From Nymphaea colorata (taxonomy: Eukaryota; Streptophyta; Magnoliopsida; Nymphaeales; Nymphaeaceae), in the NCBI RefSeq assembly GCF_008831285.2, contig NC_045151.1, positions 9,848,571 to 9,912,570 of the forward strand: 64,000 bases of DNA, read 5' to 3'. A model generated the notes under the pieces. The model did no database searches. It was given only the letters and a program-made list of their open reading frames with translations, and was not told the origin of the DNA. The position numbers were made by a program, and so were the translations under genes. The stretch's first letter is position 1, and every line of letters starts with the position of its first letter. Shown here one piece after another: positions 36,063 through 47,090 of this stretch.

Positions 36063-37520
36063 GTTCTTTAGAGTTTGAAAACTCTTCTCACACTCTTCAT
36101 TTCAAACAAACTTCACTCCCTTTCTCAATAGCTTAGTTATTGGTGTAGTTATTTTCGAAAAGTCTTGTATGAATCTGCGATAATATCCTGTGAATCTCAA
36201 AAAGCTTCTAACTTCAGTTACATTGCATGGCGTCTTCCAGTCCTGTACAGCTGACACCTTAGCCGGATCGACGGACACACCATCCTTTGATATTACATGA
36301 CCCAGAAAGTTTACCTTCTCTAGCCAAAATTCACATTTTGAATACTTTGCATATAACTAATGCTTGCACAAAAGACCCAATACACTTCTCAAGTGATCTC
36401 TATGCTCTGTCCCACTCTCTGAATACACCAAAATATCATCAACAAAAACAATAACAAATCGATCCAAGAACTCTTGGAAAACCTGATTCATGAGGTCCAT
36501 GAACGCTGCGGGAGCATTGGTCAACCCAAAAGGCATGACCCTGAATTCATAGTGCCCATATCTAGTTCGAAAAGCAGTCTTAGAAACATCTTCCTCCCGT
36601 ATCAAGAGTTGATGGTACCCTGTCCTCAGATCGATCTTGGAGAAAACCTTTGCATTCTTAAGCTGATCAAACAAGTCTTCAATTCTTGGAAGCGGATACT
36701 TATTCTTGATGGTGACTTGATTCAACATGCGATAATCTATACACAAGCGCATTGTCCCATCTTTCTTCTTAACAAACAACACTGGTGCTCCCCACGGTGA
36801 CACACTAGGTCGGATGAAGCCTTTGTCTAAGAGCTCCTGCAGTTGCTTCTTCAACTCTTCTAACTTTGCTGGTGCCATACGGTAGGGTGCCTTAGAAATG
36901 GGAGCTGTCCCTAGCAACAACTCTATCTTGAATTCCACATCTCGCGTTGGAGGCAAACTTGACAGTTCCTCAGGGAACACATCGGGGTACTCACTCACAA
37001 CTGCAACATCCTGCAACCTTGTCGGTTCAGTCTCATTGGTCAACACATTGACCAAGAAAGCAACACTTCCATTTTCTAACAAACGTTTAACCTTCAATGC
37101 AGACACCATTATCTTATCCGTTAGACTGGCCTTACGAGCATGAAATTCCACAGGCTGCATCTCATTAGTCAACATCTGTATCTGCTTCTTCCTGCAATCT
37201 ATATTGGCATAATGCGCATATAACCAATCCATACCCAAAATCACATCAAACTCATTGAGACCTATGATCACCAACTGTGCAGGTAAGTGATGTTGATGGA
37301 TCTCCACGCCCACATCAGGTAGATACTCACGACACAACTCTTGAGCATGCATAGGACTAACAACTTTTAAAACATAGAGCATCTTCCTAGCTGACACTTC
37401 TAGAGAAGTAGCAAATCGACTAGAAATAAATGAATGGGTCGCCCTTGCATCAAATAACACTCTAGCAATATGAGAACCAACAAGTAAAGTACCTTCAACG
37501 AGGTTGCGTGCCTGAAGCTC
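36063..37520 (-). pseudogene. protease and reverse transcriptase of the LTR element
   Basis: The open piece 36357-37460 begins with the protease loop, which reads [11 protein letters not shown]. The usual D-S/T-G-A is D-A-R-A here, so the active site is lost. The protease body continues to [10 protein letters not shown] motifs follow: [55 protein letters not shown] and the catalytic [13 protein letters not shown] at 36357-36359 ends this piece and a TGA at 36102-36104 cuts the RT thumb/connection part. Confidence 0.9.
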
Positions 37521-38738
37521 CTACACAGTAGTAGCATAGACACGTCCAGTCGTCTGTCGCGCGCTAGAAGAATCGGTCTCAGGCTTCTTCAATTCTCTTT
37601 CTTTCTTTAAGGGGCAATCCTTGATGAAGTGTCTCATTCCCCCATAGTGTAAACAAGCCTCAGTCACCCGATAGCACGGCTTTTCGGGGTGCACACGAGA
37701 ACAAGTGGGGCACCTCGGTGAAGTCGGAGAGGCCACTGACCCCTGAGTGGTCTCACTACGGCTTGGCTTGTTTCGCCTGAATGTTCTGTCATCACGCCTT
37801 TCATAAGGCCTTACCCTGCCTGCGGCATGTTGGTGCTTGACTGGCATACGCCCACCCTGAGTGTGCTGAGTAGTTTTCTTCTGATGGTCCCTCTGAGTCC
37901 TAGCCCAATCTTCTTCCATGCGTCTTGCCATAGTGATTGCCTCGTCCAAGTCGCGAGGTCTGCTAGAAATAACTCTGCCTCGAAGTCCATCACGCAACCC
38001 ATATATAAACTTGGCAGCTCTAGCCTCATCTGTGGTGTAGAGGTGCGGGCAATACACCTCCAAATGACGATACTTAGTGACATATTCCTCCAAGCTCAAT
38101 TGATTTTGCTGCAAGTCGAGAAACTCTTGCATCTTCTTGTTTCTGGCATGTGCTGGGAAGTACGTGCTAAAGAACGAATCTCTGAACTGCTTCCAAGAGA
38201 TCGTCTGATGGTCTGCAAACCGGATCTCTCGAGTAGATTGCCACCATCTTTTGGCATCACCCTTAAGCATATATGAGCCATAGCTTACTTTGTCACCTCC
38301 TGACACCTTCAGGACCTCAAAGATACGCTCAATCTCTTCAATCCATTCTTCTGCCTTGTCTAGACTGCCATCTCCAGTAAAGACAGGCGGCTGCATCGAC
38401 ATAAAGTGCTTGAATGACACCGTTGTTGCTTTCTCCTTAGGTGGTGCGGTGGTGTCTCCAGTAGGAGATGCTTGGCTTCTCTGGTTACCTGCCATCGATT
38501 GCACAAGTGAGGTCAATGTCTGCAACGTCGTCAACAATATAGCCTGCTGATCCACAGGTGGAGTCTGCCTCTGTGGGGTTTGGGCACCCACACTAGTCTG
38601 GGCATTCTGTTGCCCTGAGGTACTGTCATCATGTGGGGTATGTGCATCAGAATGAGCCGGACTTGGCTCCCTTTGTGCCTCTATAGACGGCTCAGCACGC
38701 TTCTTACCCCTACGTTGATATTCCATCTGTATAAACAA
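37521..38738 (-). pseudogene. Gag of the LTR element
   Basis: Open for 405 codons. A retrotransposon Gag domain (about residues 95-260) includes WIEEIERIFEVL, MLKGDAKRWW and FRDSFFSTYFP. The zinc knuckle near residues 360-376 reads ACLHYGGMRHFIKDC. The second Cys of CCHC is Tyr and the conserved Gly before His is Arg, so it should not bind zinc or RNA normally. The frame ends at TAG 37521-37523, after which the same frame would continue into the protease. The ATG at 38738 follows the LTR and primer site by about 190 bp. Confidence 0.9.
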
Positions 38739-38931
38739 GAACCTTTATTCTCAAATCACGTCTGAAACTAAACTCACAAATCAATTCACAACGTGCCTTA
38801 GCACAAAGTTCAAAACATCGATTACATTAGGTACTCATACTTGAAAAATCAAAACTACAATAACAAACAATGCGTACCTGGGCAACACGGCTTCACATAT
38901 AAGCTTTAACTCACATCCCTATTGGGGTTTG

Positions 38932-38948
38932 CCATGGCTCTGATACCA
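38932..38948 (-). other. tRNA-Met primer binding site
   Basis: TGGTATCAGAGCCATGG on the minus strand is the complement of the 3' end of plant initiator tRNA-Met. It lies within a few bases of the 5' LTR end. Confidence 0.9.
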
Positions 38949-38952
38949 AAAC

Positions 38953-41164
38953 TATCACACCCCGACCTTTTGACACTCAAACATTTATTTTTTCTAAACA
39001 TCAAACATCGAGGTGCGACTACACAACAGTTCAAAAGAGATGAGCCAAGCAATTCAAAACAATGGGCGAACTTTCATTTATATAATCATTTCAATTCATA
39101 CAAAATCACATCTATGTATAACCACATCCCACTGGCCTCTCATGTTTTAATCATTCATTATTATCATTGGAAGAATGTATTCACAGGTTGACTAGCTAGC
39201 TCATGAGGTTGGTACACTTCACGAGTGCACCCACACCTCCAAATGCCTCCACACGAGGTCTACTCATAACACTAACAGTCATAACTAGCCGTCATACACT
39301 ATGGGTACAATTACCCTCCAATCCATTCATTTGCATTATTGCCCACGGCAATGTATATGCAACAAAATACAATTCATGTCAATTATCGCATCAATCACAT
39401 CTTTAAAAACTTAGCCAGACCACAGAGAGTAGTCTCGATCTGTGATTGGCTCGTAGCTGTCCTATGCAGTTTATGATGCTATTTAATGCACAATTGGGGT
39501 CGAGGAGACACTCGACTCGATACCCCGCCTCATCTATCCTAAATAGTTATCAATTCTAGCATGCACATGCAAATGCGTCATTTTCAAAACAAACTACTAA
39601 TAGCCTTTCAAAACAGTTCATGTTATATATCCAAGCATACATATACTCATTCACAAAACAATCAATCAATTCACATCACAATCCTAGGATCCCGTGATCC
39701 TTGGAGCACACAATCACACATTTGCCCTAGGCAGGGATTTGTCTGGAATGCTGCCATACTTGTGGCACGCTTACAAACTCTTCAAAATGCCTCGAGCTTC
39801 AAATCTGACAGCTCAAGGTCGACGGGACGTGCCCGGTGTACCTGTAAACATAAACAAAAGATCAGATTTCTACTAGTTAGCTATGCAATCCAAACAAATA
39901 CAAAACAGAATCATTGAGGCACATGCCATCGCCTCAAGAAGGTGTCGACGGGTAGTGTCGACCTACAAGCCCTCCAATAGGCCACTTCGCAACTTCTTAC
40001 CGTTGCCACCCAACGTCAAACCCCATGCTTCGCTCAATCCATCCTTAACACATTTCTCATTAACTTTCCTTTAGTTGAGGCGTCTTCCAAACATACACAC
40101 CACCTTCCTACCTACACATACTACCCGCGTCGACCAAGGTGCTCCAAGCGTTCCCAAAGACGGTCCTACGCTTCTCCACAACATCACTAACTCTACCATG
40201 CTTTCCTATTGCATCGAAAATCAACCTATCATGCTTAAAAAAAAATCATGATAAATACGAATCATCGCTTCTCCCACATAATCCTACACTTTCCCCAAAA
40301 GCAAGGTCGCTTGCATGCATCTCAAACCATCAATTCTACCTTCTAGCATGCTCAAACAATAATTATACATGCTCCAAAGGAAACTATACAATAAAATGGG
40401 TTCAATTACGCCTTGCTCACCCCAAGTCAAGAGTCTAGGCTGCTGCAATCCTTCCGGCAGCCACCTCACAAGTCCAAATGGTCCCCAAGCAGCTAAAATC
40501 CTTCAATGCCGCCACACCAAGGCCTTCTAAACACTGCTATGCGGGGAAGAACACGTCCCCCAAACTGGAATCCAATCAAACAGTGATAAAATCAATAAAG
40601 AAGAGTGCTCGGTTGGGGAAAAATGGAAAAACAAATAGAAAATGGGGAGAAGAGCTCAAGTAGGGAACGTGAGGGTAGGGGAAAGGCGCTGACAAAAGAG
40701 ACAGACAGAAGAGAGAGTGAGGGAAGGACAGAAAGGGGAAAGACGACCAAGGGGAGGGAAATCGAGTGGGGCAAAAGAGGGAGATGGTGAAGAGGAGACG
40801 GACGGGACGAGGAGGGAGCTCTAGCAGAGAGGGAGAGGGAGAAATCATGTGGCAGGGGGTGCTGACGAAGGAGGGAGAGGCTGCGTGGGAGGGAGGAGAA
40901 GAAGCAGACAGAGAGGGCGAGAGAGGAAGCTTACCCACGCTGCCGCCGTTGCCACCGCTGCCGCACCGACCTCCGTCTCCTTCTTCTTCTCTACGCTGAG
41001 CTCCGGCCGTGGGTAAGGGAGAGACACAGTGGGGAAACGAGGGAGAAGGGGAACGAGAAAGGGGAGATTGGCTGCGGCGTCGGGCTCCTCACGCGTGTGG
41101 GGCTCGGGTCCGGGTCTAGACCCTGACCCAACCCGTTCTGCCAAAACAAAAGCCGAGCGTTACA
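38953..41164 (-). repeat. 5' LTR, complete
   Basis: About 2.2 kb, beginning TGTAACGCTCGGC at 41164 and ending about GGGGTGTGATA beside the primer site. Its first 1.58 kb pairs with the 3' LTR. It is GC- and purine-rich near the R/U3 part (40600-41100), with no protein supported. Confidence 0.85.
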
Positions 41165-41600
41165 GTGCATGTGTGTGTGTGTGTGTTTGTATGTGTGGTA
41201 CAGCTACATTATGTGTACACCTAGCAGTACCCATTACCCGCACTCTTTGAAATTGCAGTGTCTTACCCTCCATATCTGTAACAGCACCTGCATGTATGTG
41301 GTTTAAATTGACAGTTAACAAGTGGACAGTTCACATATATAATGCTGGTACATGAAGTCACCAAATAGTAGGCCTTTGAATTCGTCGGCTATAACATATC
41401 CTTTGCATTTTAATCATGAAATAATATTGATTATGTGTCTTACTGTTGCTATTACTATATTATTCCATGGTGGTAGTCAAGTATACACCATTTTGTTTTA
41501 AGAATCACTTCCTTAGAATTGCTATTTGGTGCCGATTTCTTTGACACCATAACTTAAATAATCTTTGTGCTCCTTCACATTTGGAATCTAACAAAAATTG

Positions 41601-41642
<42 letters not shown>

Positions 41643-41936
41643 CAAAAAAGAAAAAATCGTGTTACATGAAATTGTTTTTTAACTTTTTTTTAATATCAGG
41701 ATTTCCCTTTTTCCCCTTTTTTCTTTAATACCATGATATTTTTGGCTACCAGATAACTAAAAATGAAAAATCTATTGCTAAAAAACCGTCGCCATAGGGG
41801 CATTGGTGACAATTTATAATATGACAATGGTTCATGATACTTTTAGCCATAGTTTACCTTACTTTCAGTGATAAGTTCTTAATTGTTAACTATCAGTAAC
41901 TATTCAGCATCCAAAAGATATATATATATATATATA
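41165..41936. other. noncoding DNA with microsatellites
   Basis: Starts with a GT microsatellite (41165-41195) immediately at the LTR border and has a (TA)n tract at 41605-41641. Words such as CCGTCGCCATAGG at 41780-41800 resemble termini of plant DNA transposons, but no matching partner end was found. Confidence 0.5.
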
Positions 41937-42165
41937 ATGAATGATAGCTTTTACCATTTAGAGTCACTGAGCCATCTAAGCAGGGCTTCTCATTTGATGT
42001 AGATGGATCGTTAAAAAAATATAGAGAAAAAGGTTGAAACCAATACTATATGACAAAAATATCCATCACCTTTTTTTCTTTTTTTTCTTAACCATTCATC
42101 ATGATGGATCGAATAGCCTAGGTTAGATGATTCGGTGACTTTAAAAAGCCAAAGTCACTATTCAA
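41937..42165. mobile_element. MITE-like element with about 80-bp inverted ends
   Basis: The left end (TGAATGATAGCTTTTACCAT, AGTCACTGAGCCATCTAA) pairs with the reverse complement of the right end (TGAATAGTGACTTTGG, AGTCACCGAATCATCTAACC). A T-rich centre separates them. About 230 bp with no coding capacity. The target-site duplication could not be read because the flanks are TA-rich. Confidence 0.6.
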
Positions 42166-43354
42166 TTTTGCACACACACACACGCACATACACATATACA
42201 TATAATGTGTACGTATGTTCATATGTGTATGTGTGTATGTACTGACATGCATAGAAATGAAAATGAATTAAATCAACCTTTTTGAGGGCACTGGCTTTTC
42301 AGGTCCCTCACCTCTCTTGGTTCCACGAATCCTCGGGTGGACATGATGGTTGACAAAAGGGAAAAAATAAGAGAGTGAATATAAGGAAGGGATTGATTAA
42401 TTTTTTTCATTTTTTTGTATATTCACCATTTTTTCTTCCAAGAACAATGTTTTAAAATATCTTTTACCATTTCTCATTCCATTCAGATGATTCTCTGAAT
42501 CGGTGACTTGGCCTAATGGACTCAATCTGATAGCATTCGGTGGATGAATAGATGCTAGCTTATTTTGGTTTTCACCCCCTTCTTGGGTGTTTTCTCTGCC
42601 CTGATGTTGGACAAAAGCCTTCTTTGACATGAAATTGGGCTTCTTTACTGTGAGGGCTTAAAAGCACATCTTCACAGGAACGGATAATAATGATGCAAGG
42701 AGGTGGGTAAATAGATGAACAATGGCTGGTAAAAATGTTCCATTGAATTGGGTCTTTTAAGGTGCATTTGGTACATGCCTTTCAGCCTTTCACTTGTTAG
42801 AAAATGATGCAAGAATCTATTCAAGGAAAATGGTGGATGACATTTGTTTCTTTTTCCTTTTAAATTCTCTTGAAAACCAAGTCCTTGTGTTTAGAATACA
42901 TGATTGGAAATGAAAAGGAAGAATTATAGAACTAAGCCACTTAGTACATGCATAGTGTCATCATCTAGCGAGACAAAGAAGCTTTATGAGTTTTCCCCTA
43001 TATAGTTGTCAAATATTCACATGCATGCCAAAGAAAGAAGACCCTATCAAGCTCTTGAATTTGTGAAGAGATGCATGTAGTCCATTGGCCTATCCCTTTC
43101 AACTGGTTTTCATGGTTGAGCATGTCTCCTGTATTTTTTTTCTTACTGGCTGTTAATACACAAGGGTACATGTATGCCTGAGTTATTGGGTGCAATGTGA
43201 ATAATGTCCTTGTTTTTCATAGCAATCACATTTTTTTCCCTGTTATTTCTGCAGGGTGAATCTCATTTTTCATTTGTCATTTTGATGAATCTCTACAATC
43301 ATTAATCAGCAACCCGTCTTGGCACTAAGATTAGTGGAGAATTATAGTTAAATT
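42166..43354. other. noncoding DNA
   Basis: Includes a CA/TG-rich stretch at 42173-42240 and two short open frames (65-77 codons) on the minus strand without recognisable domains. Nothing further can be supported. Confidence 0.45.
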
Positions 43355-43764
43355 TTTTGTTTTCCTTTTTATCAAAGGGACTAGATCCACTACTGAATAA
43401 TGTGGCTGGATGTATTGGTTTGAAGGCTTCTGTGGTGCATGGAACCTATGTGGGAGAAGCTAATCATGAAGGCACCTCTCCTAAGGTGGTTGATGTCTCA
43501 AGGGAGGGGATGAAGCATCAAACTCGTGAAGGGTCAAAGAGAAAGAATGATGATGTTCAAGTCCTTAATAGGACATATTGCGAATCTAATTCAAGAATGA
43601 GGATATTGAGATGTATGAAATCAGACATGCAAAAACATGGATTCTTGTATAACTGCTTCAGACGCCACCGCCTTTCTTCATCTACAGATCTCCATTATAA
43701 AAGAACATTGTTGCATGGAAGACTAAGATATGTGGTGCATGCTGATCACTACTTCTTACTTTGA
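43355..43764 (+). CDS. unrecognised open frame, possible last exon
   Basis: An open frame of about 135 codons runs from an AG at 43375-43376 (TTTATCAAAG) to TGA at 43764. From there it starts GLDPLLNNVAGCIGLKAS and is later basic (REGSKRKNDDVQ, NCFRRHRLSSS). Codon use is mixed and not clearly low-complexity, which suggests possible coding origin. I recognise no family, no signal peptide and no membrane segment. A pyrimidine-rich tract and TTTCTGCAG near 43254 could be an alternative acceptor. No donor-linked upstream exon was identified, so it could equally be a chance frame. Confidence 0.25.
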
Positions 43765-46562
43765 ACTTGTGCAAAAGTTGTGGAGGTTGATGCTCGAATC
43801 CTCCACCTTGGGCTGCTAAAGTTTGAGAGAAGACTGCAGTGGATCGAGGAGCAAATAGACTGCAGCTGGCCATCAGTTTTTAAATGCACAAGCTAAATTT
43901 CTTTCAGTCTGCATACATTTAATAATTGGAAAAATCTGTAAGTTAGTGTGTATTTGATATGCCCAGAATTCATGGAAATTTCAGCTGCTCGTCTTTGCCA
44001 CAGGTCACCTCCTTCTCAAAAGCTTGCTTTTCACCAACTCACCACTTTTGTGACATGTTGCCTGCTTTCAGGTATTGTCCCTCAAGTCTCTCCCTTTCCC
44101 TCTTATTTATAAAATGTTGTAAGTCAGGTGAGTGAAGTTTATCCCAGATCTTTTATGTGTGCCCGGTTGTTGGCTAAGTGTCATATACCTTTTGGCTCTT
44201 TTTTTGTCATTGTCCATTTTGTTCCCTATTCTGCTAACTTCACCATGTATACTGTCATACTCATCTTGTTCTTTGTCATAGACGCCTTTCATTCTATATA
44301 GTTGTGTTGTTATGGTTACAGCTTTCTGTTTCTATCAATTGTTTAATCTAAAAACATATAGATAGATGATTGTGGGCATGGAAGTTTGATATGAGTTATT
44401 TTTCATAGGGATTCAACTGTAGTAGTGGGCCTTTGTTTTTGTTGCTTGATTTGTTCTGATATTGATATCCCTTTGAACATTGAGACCTCAATGTGTATTG
44501 GTTTGGCTCTAGTGGTTTATATGATACATAAGCCGTGTTTGTGGATTCTTCTAATTTATTGATTAACATTTGGTGAAAACTACTCATTGTTCTGATGTCT
44601 GCCAATCTGAGTGTTAGTTAACTTCTTAATAATCCTTCTCCCTTTCATGCAGTTGGAAAATGTTTCTCATGATTCATACTTCATACGCTGCAGCCTGGTG
44701 GACCCACTGCTCCGTGTAGAAGTCAGTGGTACATGTGACCTGCATTCATATGAATGCATGGGGTCAACTTTTGCTGTTATTCACATAATGTTAGTCTATA
44801 CGGCATTTGGTTGAGTAGCGGGCTTGCCTGATTGTGAGTTTGTAATTGTTGTTTAAAGTGACTGATAGCCTGTGCAGACATTGTTTTTCTTGTTCATTGT
44901 AATTTCTTAAGTAGAAGTATTATTATGATGTCTGAATATGATTTGCCTTGAAGGTTTGCTAGAAATCTTAGCCGTCGCAGGGCTTTATTGCTCATTTAAT
45001 CGACTTACATGGTTTTTGAGATTGCTAGGAGGTTTAAGGGAGGTTTAGGAGTCCTGAAATGCCATGCAAAGATGCAAAAATTAAGATGTACAGACGATCA
45101 AATAGGCTCCCTGGGTTGTACGCGCATAACATGACCTGTATTGGTTGGGCTAATAGATGCACAGTATTGTAACGTATCACAATATATTGTAAACATATTG
45201 TAAGTTTATTTTTAATTTAAAAATATAAAAATAGCAAAAAAAAGGAAAAATCAAGAAAAACAGGTTCTCTATAAAAAAACATGCCACGCATAAATATAGG
45301 GTTATATTGCTATGATTATCTATTAATTGTTCAATGTAACCTAATCTAATGTCAAAGCCATAACATGTTAAGAAATAATTTTAGAGTGTTATACATCTCA
45401 AGAAGAAATTGTTTAATGCAAATAATAAATGAAAATATCATGATGATCATTTATCATCTTCCTGTTCTCATTGTTACTTGCATTATCTTCTTCAAATTGA
45501 ATACCATAGCCAAACATATCGAGACTCTTTCAAATGGTCAATTTCTCAAGTCGGCAATTTCTCTCTCAAATCAATGGTTTGTACTTGAAATGGGCAAGAA
45601 CTGTTTACCTTTCAACTCTTGAAAACGTTAATGAGGACAGACGAGCTTTAAGCCCAATTCCAAAAAGGGGGTTCAATTCAACCCCATTTTTGAGTGTTTG
45701 CCAAGCTGCCGGGTGCATTACATAAGATATACATGCAATACACCACCCTTTAAGATACAATTAGTGTATTGTATCGTATTTCTCAATAGATATGATACTT
45801 ATTGTAAGATGTAGCTTTTGAATATTTGTAGAATGACTAATTTTGAATATCATGGGCATAATTTAATTACCAGAATTAACTGGAGATTTGATTAGCTTAG
45901 GCTGCTTTTGATAGGAGGGTGAAACACTGTAGAATAGAACCGGTGGCATTGCTGGCCTTGGGAAGTTCGCTTCTCTAAGGCGACGAACCGGTGCTTTGGT
46001 TATGGGTCTTGTCCGTCAATTGACTGAGTCTAAAGATGGGGACATGGTGTTCAAAATTTTCACATAACAAGTTAAATTTTTTAATGCCGTACGAGATTTT
46101 GGGATTTTAGTTGTCCAGATTTCGTATCCCGGTCATAACTTTCTTTTTTGTTTAAAAAATAAATCATGAATTAATTGTAATTGCAGCCCAACTGATTCAA
46201 ATCTGTACACTTTTGTTTAGCGAATTATTTTTTTATATCTTTATATAGCATATGTGATGGATTATCGCTTATTTTTCAAAATTTTTTTACTGTCAAAATA
46301 ATTTTGATATCAAACGGTTGATTTCTTCTCTTCCTTCACTTAGCCATCAAAACATTTAAAAAATTTCTCCACTCAACTTTTTCTAGTTCGCCCAACACCT
46401 CGTTTTAGGATGAGTCGTTTTAGGATGTGGTAAAATTTCCCCCTCTTCCACCCTGTACTGTACAAAGGAACTTTTCCCTAAAATGAAGTTTCCCTCCAAA
46501 TCAAGGTCGGCAATCAAACGCCACCTAATTTTTGGTATGAAAGACATTCGACGTTCTCCATC
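43765..46562. other. noncoding DNA, no feature recognised
   Basis: About 2.8 kb. A short open piece at 44651-44814 follows a CATGCAG acceptor-like site (LENVSHDSYFIRCSLVDPLL) but has no family match I know. The remainder is AT-rich with no matched repeat and no domain. Confidence 0.4.
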
Positions 46563-46649
46563 CAAACCCTAACTCTAGTTTCTCTCTTCCTAACCGTCCT
46601 TCTCCCTCCGATTCCTGCCCCTTCGATCTCTCTCCCGCCGCCGGAGAAG
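46563..46649 (+). promoter_or_regulatory. telo-box and pyrimidine-rich leader of RPL27a
   Basis: AAACCCTAA at 46564-46572 is the telo-box found in promoters and 5' leaders of plant ribosomal protein genes. It is followed by a CT-rich stretch (TTTCTCTCTTCC, CCGTCCTTCTCCCTCCG) up to the ATG. That composition is typical of transcription starts and translational control in this class. The exact start site was not determined. Confidence 0.65.
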
Positions 46650-47090
46650 ATGACTACTAGGTTGAAGAAGAACAGGAAGAAGAGAGGTCATGTTAGCGCC
46701 GGTCACGGACGTGTCGGCAAGCACCGGAAGCACCCCGGTGGTCGGGGTAATGCTGGTGGCCTCCACCACCACCGGATCCTCTTCGACAAGTACCACCCTG
46801 GGTACTTCGGGAAGGTGGGTATGCGATACTTTCACAAGCTGAGGAACAAGTTCTACTGCCCCACCGTTAACATCGACAAGCTTTGGTCTCTCCTCCCGGC
46901 GGACGCCAAGGAGAAGGCGTCGGCCGACAACGCCCCCCTCATTGACATCACCCAGTTCGGGTACTTCAAGGTGCTTGGCAAGGGGAACCTTCCCCCATCG
47001 CAGCCCATTGTTGTCAAGGCAAAGCTCGTGTCCAAGTTGGCTGAGAAGAAGATCAAGGGTGCCGGTGGTGCGGTCCTCTTGACGGCTTGA
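46650..47090 (+). CDS. RPL27A: 60S ribosomal protein L27a (uL15)
   Basis: Intact intronless frame of 146 residues. It begins [20 protein letters not shown], continues [18 protein letters not shown] (Gly/His/Arg-rich rRNA-binding N-terminal extension), [15 protein letters not shown] and [13 protein letters not shown], and ends [10 protein letters not shown]. Length and ends match plant L27a, which is about 146 residues. uL15 sits in the large subunit near the exit side of the 60S and contacts 28S rRNA. Codon third positions are GC-rich, unlike the AT-rich surroundings, as expected for a highly expressed gene. The ATG follows a CT-rich leader and GAAG context. No break or missing segment was seen, and it should be functional. 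It stands alone, with no linked partner gene. Confidence 0.97.
   Translation: MTTRLKKNRKKRGHVSAGHGRVGKHRKHPGGRGNAGGLHHHRILFDKYHPGYFGKVGMRYFHKLRNKFYCPTVNIDKLWSLLPADAKEKASADNAPLIDITQFGYFKVLGKGNLPPSQPIVVKAKLVSKLAEKKIKGAGGAVLLTA

Larger units (their letters stand above)
32572..41164 (-). mobile_element. Ty3/gypsy chromovirus (Tekay/Del-like), non-functional
   Basis: Minus-strand element of about 8.6 kb. The 5' LTR is at about 38953-41164, then a tRNA-Met primer site, gag, protease, RT, RNase H, integrase, a chromodomain, a polypurine tract and a 3' LTR truncated at 32572. The LTR begins TGTAAC. Gag and Pol appear to have been one frame, as in Tekay/Del elements. At least seven in-frame stops, one 1-bp shift and one larger deletion break it. 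A full target-site duplication cannot be checked because the 3' end of the 3' LTR is missing. Confidence 0.9.

Noticed and set aside
36474-36800. 108-codon plus-strand frame
   Set aside because: Antisense shadow of the reverse transcriptase coding region.
37827-38276. 149-codon plus-strand frame
   Set aside because: Antisense shadow of the Gag coding region.
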